From positions 1 through 64,000 of the forward strand of contig NZ_POQT01000011.1 in NCBI RefSeq assembly GCF_002938435.1: 64,000 bases of DNA, read 5' to 3'. The notes beneath the pieces were generated by a model that saw only the letters and a list, made by a program, of their open reading frames with translations, made no database searches and had not been told where the DNA came from. Positions 25,512-32,528 of this stretch are shown in pieces (positions within the stretch are counted from its first letter, which is position 1; each line of letters starts with the position of its first letter). Made by a program: the position numbers and the translations under genes. This DNA is from Blastococcus saxobsidens (GTDB lineage: Bacteria > Actinomycetota > Actinomycetes > Mycobacteriales > Geodermatophilaceae).

Positions 25512-26620
25512 GAGCTGCTCCCGGACAGGTAGGCGGTCAGGGCGTCGACGGCGGGCTGGAGCCGGTCCACCAGGACGTGCTCCTCCCGCGTGTGGGCCAG
25601 CTGCGGGTCGCCCGGGCCGTAGTTGACGGCCGGGATGCCGAAGGCGGCGAACCGGGCGACGTCGGTCCAGCCGAGCTTGGCCCGGGCCGGGCGCCCGACG
25701 GCGGCGATGAAGGCGGCCGCGGCGGGCTCGGACAGACCCGGCAGCGCTCCCCCGGAGTTGTCGACGACGGTGAGCGTGGCCCCGTCGGCAATCGCTTGCG
25801 CGAAGACCTCGCGCACGTGGGCCTCGGCGGCGTCCTCGTCGCGGTCGGGCGCGTAGCGGAAGTTGACGGTGAGGGACGCCTCGTCGGGGATGACGTTGCC
25901 CGCCACCCCGCCGGAGATGCCGACCGCGTTGAGCCCCTCGCGGTAGGTGCAGCCGTCGATCTCCACCTCGCGCGGCCGGTAGGCGGCCAGCGCGGCGAGG
26001 GCCCCGGTCAGCCCGTGGACGGCGTTCTGCCCCAACCAGCTGCGCGCGCTGTGCGCCCGGCGGCCCTTGGTCCGCAGCACCGCCCGCAGCGTGCCCTGGC
26101 AGCCGGCCTCGATCTCGCCGTCGGTCGGCTCGAGCAGGATCGCGAGGTCGCCGTAGAGCCAGCCCCGGCGCTCCCGCGCCACCCGGCCGAGGCCGTTCTT
26201 CACCGCCTCGACCTCCTCGTTGTCGTAGAAGACGAACGTCAGGTCGTGCGCGGGCTCCGCGCCCGGGACCCCGAAGACGGCGGCCAGCCGGAGCATGACC
26301 GCGTCGCCGGCCTTCATGTCGCTGGTGCCGCAGCCGTAGAGCCGCCCGGTGGCCTCGTCCAGCACGCTCGGCACGTTGTCCGCGATCGGCACCGTGTCCA
26401 GGTGCCCCGCGAGGACCACCCGCGTCGGCCGGTCGAGGTCGGTGCGGGCGAGGACGGCGTCGCCCACCCGCTCGACCTCCAGACCGCCCAGGGCCCGCAG
26501 AGCGGACTCGACGGCGTCGGCGAGAGCTGTCTCGCTCCCCGACACCGACGGCGCGTCCACCAGGGCGCGGGTCAGCGCGAGGACGTCGGAGGAGAGATCG
26601 AGTTCTGGCACGGCACTCAC
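25508..26620 (-). CDS. dapE: succinyl-diaminopimelate desuccinylase
   Basis: 370 residues. A zinc peptidase M20-fold enzyme that removes succinate from N-succinyl-LL-diaminopimelate to yield LL-DAP for lysine and peptidoglycan. Metal-binding blocks are [31 protein letters not shown] and [17 protein letters not shown]; the terminal histidine is in LAHTREEHV. Only one later-step neighbour (LOG) is coupled. It is divergent from dapD, with a hairpin repeat in the intervening 110 bases. Confidence 0.95.
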   Translation of the reverse strand: MSAVPELDLSSDVLALTRALVDAPSVSGSETALADAVESALRALGGLEVERVGDAVLARTDLDRPTRVVLAGHLDTVPIADNVPSVLDEATGRLYGCGTSDMKAGDAVMLRLAAVFGVPGAEPAHDLTFVFYDNEEVEAVKNGLGRVARERRGWLYGDLAILLEPTDGEIEAGCQGTLRAVLRTKGRRAHSARSWLGQNAVHGLTGALAALAAYRPREVEIDGCTYREGLNAVGISGGVAGNVIPDEASLTVNFRYAPDRDEDAAEAHVREVFAQAIADGATLTVVDNSGGALPGLSEPAAAAFIAAVGRPARAKLGWTDVARFAAFGIPAVNYGPGDPQLAHTREEHVLVDRLQPAVDALTAYLSGSSS

Positions 26621-26631
26621 GCGGGCGAGCC

Positions 26632-26712
26632 TAGAAGGACCCCGCTACCCCCCGCCCCTCGCATGCTCGCGGCGGGCCCCTGCAGCGGGGCCGTTCCAGC
26701 ACGTCACCACGG
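26632..26712 (+). repeat. interspersed hairpin repeat, copy A (dapE/dapD gap)
   Basis: Begins TAGAAGGACCCCGCT, has inner stem CCCGCC/GGCGGG around a TCGCATGCTC loop core, closes with AGCGGGGCC and ends GTTCCAGCACGTCACCACGG. It shares order, loop and tail with copies at 30841, 49733 and 63300 but with different, still complementary stem bases. This is the only copy not starting at a stop codon; it lies upstream of both divergent genes. Confidence 0.8.
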
Positions 26713-26730
26713 CTGGGTAGCGTCGTCGCC

Positions 26731-27720
26731 GTGACTGACGCAGCGTCCGCCCCCGTCTCCGCCACCTCCGCCGTCGCCGCCGGGCTGGCGACCGTCACCC
26801 CGTCCGGCACCGTCCTGGACACCTGGTACCCCGAGCCCCGGCTCGGCGCGCCCGGCGGGGCCGCCACGGGGACGACCCGGCTGGGCGCGCTGGAGCTCTC
26901 CGGCGAGCTGGGCCCCGACTACGGCGGCCTCGTGCGCACCGACGAGGCCCGCGGCGTGGAGATCATCGCCGTCCGCACCGTGATCGCCGACCTCGCCCAG
27001 CCGCCGGTCGACACCTACGACGTCTGGCTGCGGCTGCACCTGCTCTCGCACCGGCTGATCCAGCCGCACGGGGCGGACATGACCGGCGCCTTCGGCCTGC
27101 TCACCAACGTCGCCTGGACCAGCGCCGGCCCGGTCGAGGCGGCCGGGTTCAACGCGCACCGGCTGCGCGCCGCCGTCGGCCACGTGACCGTGTTCGGCGT
27201 CGACAAGTTCCCGCGGATGGTCGACTACGTCATCCCGACCGGTGTGCGGATCGCCGACGCCGACCGGGTGCGCCTGGGCGCCCACCTGGCCGAGGGCACC
27301 ACGGTCATGCACGAGGGCTTCGTCAACTTCAACGCCGGCACGCTGGGCCCCTCCATGATCGAGGGCCGGATCAGCGCGGGTGTCGTCGTCGGCGCCGACA
27401 GCGACATCGGCGGCGGCGCCTCGATCATGGGCACGCTCTCCGGTGGCGGCAAGGAGGTCATCTCGATCGGCACCGGGTGCCTGCTCGGGGCCAACGCCGG
27501 CATCGGCATCTCGCTCGGCGACGACTGCATCGTCGAGGCCGGCTGCTACGTCACCGGGGGCTCGCGGGTCACGCTGCCCGACGGCTCGGTGGTCAAGGCC
27601 CGGGAGCTCTCCGGCCGCGACGGCCTGCTCTTCCGCCGCAACAGCGTCAGCGGTGCGCTCGAGGTCGTCGTCCGGAAGGGCACCTGGGGCGCGCTGAACG
27701 CGGAGCTGCACGCCAACTGA
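26731..27720 (+). CDS. dapD: 2,3,4,5-tetrahydropyridine-2,6-dicarboxylate N-succinyltransferase
   Basis: 329 residues; a left-handed beta-helix acyltransferase that adds succinate to tetrahydrodipicolinate. The C-terminal hexapeptide repeat region ([20 protein letters not shown] and [20 protein letters not shown]) is clear, and the actinobacterial-type N-terminal domain has the [15 protein letters not shown] block. The GTG at 26731 is used. It divides the lysine branch with dapE (divergent) and dapC at 30.9 kb. There are only ~18 bases between repeat copy A and the start, so the repeat may lie in the leader. Confidence 0.95.
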   Translation: MTDAASAPVSATSAVAAGLATVTPSGTVLDTWYPEPRLGAPGGAATGTTRLGALELSGELGPDYGGLVRTDEARGVEIIAVRTVIADLAQPPVDTYDVWLRLHLLSHRLIQPHGADMTGAFGLLTNVAWTSAGPVEAAGFNAHRLRAAVGHVTVFGVDKFPRMVDYVIPTGVRIADADRVRLGAHLAEGTTVMHEGFVNFNAGTLGPSMIEGRISAGVVVGADSDIGGGASIMGTLSGGGKEVISIGTGCLLGANAGIGISLGDDCIVEAGCYVTGGSRVTLPDGSVVKARELSGRDGLLFRRNSVSGALEVVVRKGTWGALNAELHAN

Positions 27721-27799
27721 CGCCCCGGCCGCCCGAGCGACGGACATCTCTTCCGCAGGCACAGGAACCACCCAGGAACCGCACCTACAGTCGCAGGCG

Positions 27800-28495
27800 A
27801 TGACCAGCCTCCGCACCGCGTCGCACCCTGCCGCGGCACGCACGGGGGCACGAGCGGGTGCGCGCTCGGACGGCCGCGGCCGGGGGGCGGGGCGCCGGGC
27901 ACCGGCCCGCCGGCCGGCGAAGAGGAAGCGCCGCGCGCCGCGCCGCAGCGGTGCCGCCGGGATCATGCGCTGGTGGCCGGCCCTGCTGATCGCGGCAGCG
28001 CTCGTCGCCGGAGCCGCCTGGGGCACCGAGCGGGCACCCAGGCCCGGCACGTGCACCCTGCCCGGCTCGTCGGTGACCCTCTCCGCCGACCAGATGGCCA
28101 ATGCGGCCACCATCGCGGAGGTGGGCTGGGACCGGGGCCTCCCGGACCGGGCAGTCGTCATCGCGCTGGCGACGGCGATGCAGGAGTCGACCCTGCGCAA
28201 CCTCGACTACGGCGACCGGGACTCGCTCGGGCTCTTCCAGCAGCGACCCTCGCAGGGCTGGGGCACACCCGAGCAGGTGCAGGATCCCGTCTACGCGGCC
28301 GGCCAGTTCTACGACCGCCTGGTCCAGATCCCTGAGTGGGAGTCCGGTCGATTGACGAATATCGCCCAGGCCGTCCAGATCTCGGGCCATCCAGAATTGT
28401 ACCAAAAGTGGCAGGAATTTGCACAAGAATTGACCACCATGCTGCAGTCCGGTGCTATGATGGACGACAACTGCTCGCGCCCCACGCCCATGTGA
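27800..28495 (+). CDS. putative membrane-anchored lytic-transglycosylase-like protein
   Basis: 231 residues. An Arg/Ala-rich basic N-terminus is followed by one helix (RWWPALLIAAALVAGAAWG, ~57-75) and an extracytoplasmic domain with MQESTLRNLDYGDRDSLGLF and QQRPSQGWGTPEQV, resembling the Glu-containing motif of SLT-like muralytic folds. Catalytic activity is unproven. The last ~50 codons (from about 28344) are conspicuously AT-richer than everything upstream: one full line (28381-28440) counts 28 G/C of 60, whereas the first part is over 70 percent. The protein pattern stays family-like, so the 3' end seems to come from another genome by recombination. Confidence 0.75.
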   Translation: MTSLRTASHPAAARTGARAGARSDGRGRGAGRRAPARRPAKRKRRAPRRSGAAGIMRWWPALLIAAALVAGAAWGTERAPRPGTCTLPGSSVTLSADQMANAATIAEVGWDRGLPDRAVVIALATAMQESTLRNLDYGDRDSLGLFQQRPSQGWGTPEQVQDPVYAAGQFYDRLVQIPEWESGRLTNIAQAVQISGHPELYQKWQEFAQELTTMLQSGAMMDDNCSRPTPM

Positions 28496-28570
28496 GACAC
28501 CATGTGGTGACCAAGCAGCGCGCCTGGAACACGACGGCGAATTGTCACCACCCTTCGAGATCATGCGTGC

Positions 28571-30169
28571 ATGGCCGCGCCACCCGAGCACTCGACCGCC
28601 ATCAGCCAGTTCTTGGGCGCAGCCCCTTTGGATCCCAAGTCGCCCCTGACCGCGGAAGTGCTCACGCAACTGTTCCTGCTGGGGTTGACGGCCGCAGAGA
28701 TCGGCGCTCTGTTTCGTCGGGACCCTGGCCAGATCAGGCGCATCGCGAGGAAGTGGGGACTCGACGGACGAAGTCTCCGAGCCGGCGCGGTCAGCATGGC
28801 CGTGCTGACGCCCACCCTGGCGGCCGAATTCCTGGAAGAAGTGGGGGGCTCGCGCAGGCGCGGACCCGAGCACCTGACCCTCGGCGCACCCGCCCGGTGC
28901 CGCTGGCGGTGCGCCTCCTGCGCATTCGAGTGGGAAGCCACGGTCAGCAATCGCGCCTTGCGCGGCTCGGGTTGCCCCTCGTGCGCGCGCCGACGCAATC
29001 GAGAGACCGCGTTGACCACTCGGGCGAAGACGCCGGCCCTTGCACTCGTCCGACCTGAGCTGGCCGCAGAGTTCGTGGAGAACGAAACAGTCCCCCAGAG
29101 GGATGCTTCATCTACGCCGGCGGGCAGCCACGACCGCATTCGTTGGCGATGCCGAGCGGGGCACGAGTGGGTCGCCAGCGCCAAGCAGCGCGTCTCACAT
29201 AGGACCAATTGCCCCGGATGTCGCCCTGGCTTCAGGAGCAGCCGGCTGGAGTACGACGTCGCTGAGCTGATCACCGTGGCCACCGGGCTGGGCGTCCAGG
29301 TCTCGCACGAGGAACCTCGGCAGGACAGGGCGGATGTGGAGCGCATCGACCTCTGGATCCAAGAGTTGGACATGCTCATCGATCTCGACCCGGAACGGTG
29401 GCACCGCGGCGAGGCGGCCAGAAGGCGCGACGCGCGGAAGCTCCGCCGCCTGGCATCCCGCAACTACGTACGCGCGCGATCGCTTCAACTCGGAGCGCTG
29501 GATGTCCCGCTGCCGCCGGGGAGTCGAGCCCGTCAGGTAATTCTTTCCGGTAGTGCTGACGGGGACCCGGAGCTGTGGCTCGCGGCCCTGGTTCCGATTC
29601 TGCGAGAGGGCTCCGCCCAGACCTCCACCCCCCTGACCCTGCCGAGAGCCGCCAAGGCCCAGGCATTGGGACGAGCCGCTCGGCGGTGGGCCGACCGCCA
29701 TCACGAACCTCGGGCTCGCAGCCTTGCCAGTGAGCATCCGCATCTCGCGACCGAGTTCGTGGCTGTGGTCGATCGTCCGGGACTCACCGCCGCAGATATT
29801 GCACCGGCCGGTGACGACCTCGTTCTCTGGCGCTGCACGGCCTGCCTCCACGAATGGCAGACCAAGACGAAAAACCGGACGCGCCTCGGGACCGGCTGTC
29901 CGCCCTGTCGCTATCAGCAAGGGGGGCGGCTCGCAGCACGAGCCGCACCCGGGAACAGCTTCGCCGACCGCAACCCGCAACTGGTCGACCAGTTCATCGC
30001 CAACAGGACACACCCAGGCGTCGGCCCGCGGGAATTCAAGCCGAACAGCACGGACAGCTGCGAATGGCGATGCCCGCGTTGTGATGCCACTTGGGTGACG
30101 AGCCCACAGTCCCGCAACCGTCGACCGGACGGAGGGTGCGGCTGCGGTCGACGCCGAAGCGGCAACTGA
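28571..30169 (+). CDS. zinc-finger (DUF4379-like) protein with PD-(D/E)XK-type nuclease-like domain
   Basis: 532 residues from an ATG. Residues ~38-67 look like a helix-turn-helix (LTAAEIGALFRRDPGQIRRI). Four treble-clef modules of the WxCxxxHxW...GCPxC type follow: C114/C117...C135/C138; C194/H198...C214/C217; C422/C425...C443/C446; C501/C504...C523/C525. Each is preceded by a P-x-LAxEF helix. Between modules two and three, residues ~225-310 resemble the Vsr/DUF559-like restriction fold: E227, then RIDLWIQELDMLIDLDPERW with D260 and D271, then R286-D287...K290. The gene is lower in GC (about 68 percent in hand-counted lines) than its neighbours, standing alone in an insert. Function is unknown; DNA binding or cleavage is inference. 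Confidence 0.8.
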   Translation: MAAPPEHSTAISQFLGAAPLDPKSPLTAEVLTQLFLLGLTAAEIGALFRRDPGQIRRIARKWGLDGRSLRAGAVSMAVLTPTLAAEFLEEVGGSRRRGPEHLTLGAPARCRWRCASCAFEWEATVSNRALRGSGCPSCARRRNRETALTTRAKTPALALVRPELAAEFVENETVPQRDASSTPAGSHDRIRWRCRAGHEWVASAKQRVSHRTNCPGCRPGFRSSRLEYDVAELITVATGLGVQVSHEEPRQDRADVERIDLWIQELDMLIDLDPERWHRGEAARRRDARKLRRLASRNYVRARSLQLGALDVPLPPGSRARQVILSGSADGDPELWLAALVPILREGSAQTSTPLTLPRAAKAQALGRAARRWADRHHEPRARSLASEHPHLATEFVAVVDRPGLTAADIAPAGDDLVLWRCTACLHEWQTKTKNRTRLGTGCPPCRYQQGGRLAARAAPGNSFADRNPQLVDQFIANRTHPGVGPREFKPNSTDSCEWRCPRCDATWVTSPQSRNRRPDGGCGCGRRRSGN

Positions 30170-30336
30170 CGCCAGCTGAGCCGTCGCCGGCGAACGCCCG
30201 GGCGTCGGCGGTGGACGGTCCGCGGAGCTCCTGATCGGTGGCGTCCCCCACAGTTGCGTCCGGACCCGTCCCCCTCCGGAGGGACATCCCGGTCCGGGCT
30301 CTCAACGAACCGGGCCGTGGCACCGACTGCTCAGCC

Positions 30337-30843
30337 ATGACGATCGCGCCGAACGACCATTCCCCGGCGGCCCGCGCCGCCGCTTCCGCGGTCGCCGACA
30401 TGCCGGTGCTGCTCCCCACCCGCGAGGGCCTGCTCGAGCGGCTCGCCGCCGACCTCCCCGCTTCCGGTGAGCAGCCGACCACGCTCCTGGTCATCGGGCT
30501 CCTCCGCCGCGACGACGGCTGGCCGACCCCGACGAGCACCCTGGCCCAGGTCACCCAGCTGTTCGCCCGCTCCGTCCGTGGCGACGACTGGCTCGGCGCC
30601 TGCGGGGCGGCCGAGTTCGCCATCGTCGTCGCCGGTGCCACCACCGCCGCGGAGGTCGCCGGGGCGCGCCTGATCACCGCGATCACCGCGCTCGGCGTCC
30701 CGGGGCTCTCCGCCGCGGCCGGCTACACCACGCTGCGGCCCGGGCTCCCGGCGAGCGAGGTCTTCCGCCGCGCGACGCTGAGCCTGACGGCGGCCCGCCG
30801 CGTGGGTGCCGGCACGGTCATCCGGTACCGCGAGCCTGTCTGA
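30337..30843 (+). CDS. degenerate GGDEF-like domain protein
   Basis: 168 residues from the ATG at 30337. The fold pattern of a diguanylate cyclase is recognisable: LLERLAADLP, LLVIGLLRRDDGW, then DDWLGACGAAEFAIVVAGAT, where the GGDEF loop has become GAAEF. Lacking the catalytic acidic pair and most nucleotide contacts, it should be catalytically dead and may act as a receptor or partner. The stop codon is the first triplet of hairpin repeat copy B. A 167-base non-coding stretch (30170-30336) separates it from the zinc-finger gene. Confidence 0.65.
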   Translation: MTIAPNDHSPAARAAASAVADMPVLLPTREGLLERLAADLPASGEQPTTLLVIGLLRRDDGWPTPTSTLAQVTQLFARSVRGDDWLGACGAAEFAIVVAGATTAAEVAGARLITAITALGVPGLSAAAGYTTLRPGLPASEVFRRATLSLTAARRVGAGTVIRYREPV

Positions 30844-30903
30844 AGAAGGACCCCCTGCCACCCACGGCTCGCACGCTCGCCGTGGGCCCCTGCAGGGGGC
30901 CTA
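30841..30903 (+). repeat. interspersed hairpin repeat, copy B (between convergent stops)
   Basis: Starts TGAAGAAGGACCCCCTGC, where TGA is the stop of the GGDEF-like gene. The inner stem CCCACGGC/GCCGTGGG encloses a loop with TCGCACGCTC, and the outer arm closes with GCAGGGGGCC. It ends exactly in the CTA that is the dapC stop on the other strand. The GTTCC...CACGTCACC tail of the other copies is absent. It probably works as a bidirectional terminator here. Confidence 0.8.
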
Positions 30904-32019
30904 ACGCAGGCGCTCCACTGCGGCATCGATCCGCTCGTCCGAGGCGGTCAGCGCCAGCCGGACGTGCCGGGCTCCGGCGGCTCCGTAGAAGCTCCCGGGA
31001 GCGGCGACGATGCCGAGCCCGGCGAGCCGGTCGATGGTGGTCCAGCAGTCCTCGTCCCGGGTGGCCCACAGGTACAGGCCCGCCTCCGAGTGGTCGATGC
31101 GCATGCCCGCGCCCCGCACCGCGGCGGCCAGCCGCTCGCGGCGGGCGCGATAGCGCTCGCGCTGGGCGTCGACGTGCGCGTCGTCGTCCAGGGCCGCGAC
31201 CATCGCCGCCTGCACCGGCGCCGGGACGAGCAGCCCCAGGTGGCGGCGGACCTCCCACACCCGGCGCACCAGCACGGGGTCACCGGACAGCAGACCGCCG
31301 CGGTACCCGGCGGCGGTCGACTGCTTGGACAGCGAGTGCACCGCGAGCAGACCGGTGTGGTCCTCCCCCGCGATCGCCGGGTGCAGGATCGAGCGCGGAG
31401 ACACGTCCCAGCCGAGGGTGATGTAGCACTCGTCGGCGACCACCGGCACGCCGTGCGCCCGGCCCCACTCGACCCAGGCCCTCAGCTGCTCGTCGGTGAG
31501 GACCCGGCCGTGCGGGTTCCCCGGCGAGTTCAGCCAGACCAGCGACACCGCGCCGGCATCGGCAGGCGGGGCGTCGCACCGGCGCACCGAGAGCCCGGCC
31601 AGCACCGCGCCGACCTCGTAGGTGGGATAGGCGATCTCGGGCAGCAGCACCGTGGTCGCGCTGCCCTGCAGGCCCAGCAGGGTCGGTAGCAGGGCGACGA
31701 GCTCCTTGGACCCCACCGTGGGGATCACCGACGGTTCCGCGCCGGCCGGATCGGCGATCTCGACGCCGAGCCGGCGCCGCAGCCAGCCGGCGGCGGACGC
31801 GCGCAACGCCGTCGTCCCCAGGGCCGTCGGGTACCCGGGCGCATCAGCGGCAGCGGCGAGCGCCTCCCGGAGGACCGGTGGCGTGCTGTCGACCGGGGTG
31901 CCGATCGAGAGGTCGACGACCCCGCCGGCGTGCTGGGCGGCACGCGCCCGGGCCCCGGCAAGGGAGTCCCACGGGAAGTCCGGCAGCGCGCGGGGCGCGC
32001 CGGGCGCCGGAGTGGTCAG
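30901..32019 (-). CDS. dapC: succinyldiaminopimelate transaminase
   Basis: PLP-dependent aminotransferase (class I/II) that converts N-succinyl-2-amino-6-ketopimelate to N-succinyl-LL-DAP with glutamate. It has 372 residues if read from a CTG at 32019 that overlaps the ferredoxin TGA (CTGA). The protein has NSPGNPHGRVL, the VVADECYITLGW aspartate region and the PLP lysine in VHSLSKQSTAAGYRGG. No ATG, GTG or TTG lies between the ferredoxin stop and the conserved core LPDFPWDSL, which makes the CTG start likely. The fdxA-dapC pair is a common actinobacterial arrangement. Confidence 0.92.
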   Translation of the reverse strand: MTTPAPGAPRALPDFPWDSLAGARARAAQHAGGVVDLSIGTPVDSTPPVLREALAAAADAPGYPTALGTTALRASAAGWLRRRLGVEIADPAGAEPSVIPTVGSKELVALLPTLLGLQGSATTVLLPEIAYPTYEVGAVLAGLSVRRCDAPPADAGAVSLVWLNSPGNPHGRVLTDEQLRAWVEWGRAHGVPVVADECYITLGWDVSPRSILHPAIAGEDHTGLLAVHSLSKQSTAAGYRGGLLSGDPVLVRRVWEVRRHLGLLVPAPVQAAMVAALDDDAHVDAQRERYRARRERLAAAVRGAGMRIDHSEAGLYLWATRDEDCWTTIDRLAGLGIVAAPGSFYGAAGARHVRLALTASDERIDAAVERLR

Positions 32020-32342
32020 TGGCCTTCGCCCTGCGGCGGCAGCGCGGCCACCAGCGGATGGTCCTTGCCGACCTTGCCGGTCTTCGCCGCACCGCCGGGG
32101 CTGCCCAGGTCGGAGAAGAACTCCACGTTGGCGTTGTAGAAGTCCTTCCACTTGTCCGGGACGTCGTCCTCGTAGTAGATGGCCTCGACCGGGCACACCG
32201 GCTCGCACGCACCACAGTCCACGCACTCGTCGGGGTGGATGTAGAGCATCCGGTCGCCCTCGTAGATGCAGTCCACCGGACACTCGTCGATGCACGCCTT
32301 GTCGAGAACGTCGACGCAGGCCTGGGTGATGACGTAGGTCAC
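32016..32342 (-). CDS. fdxA: 7Fe/8Fe-type ferredoxin
   Basis: 108 residues from the GTG at 32342 (GGGAGGG upstream). The N-terminus TYVITQACVDVLDKACIDEC and the second cluster motif CVDCGACEPVCPVEAIY give a [3Fe-4S][4Fe-4S] or two-[4Fe-4S] ferredoxin of the mycobacterial FdxA type, with the usual acidic C-terminal extension (PDKWKDFYNANVEFF). A longer in-frame extension upstream has no homology. It is co-translated with dapC, a conserved but unexplained coupling in actinobacteria. Confidence 0.94.
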   Translation of the reverse strand: MTYVITQACVDVLDKACIDECPVDCIYEGDRMLYIHPDECVDCGACEPVCPVEAIYYEDDVPDKWKDFYNANVEFFSDLGSPGGAAKTGKVGKDHPLVAALPPQGEGH

Positions 32343-32528
32343 GGGGTTCCCTCCCGGGGACGTTCGGGCGGCGCCTTCGGCCGGGACCGGGGCGCCAGAT
32401 GCGCGTCCAGTATCACCTGCCCGGTCGCCGTCCGTTCGGCGGGCCACCTGGTCAGGGGGCCCTCACCCGTTGGGGGTGCGGCGCAGGTCCCCGCTCAAGA
32501 CGGGGTCGCGGACGCCGATCCTGACGAC

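Noticed and set aside
26693-26717. A possible SigB-like promoter (GTTC ... GGGTAG) before dapD
   Set aside because: The spacer is 18 bases, the GTTC belongs to the tail of the repeat family, and the -10 would lie only ~14 bases before the start codon. Treated as coincidence.
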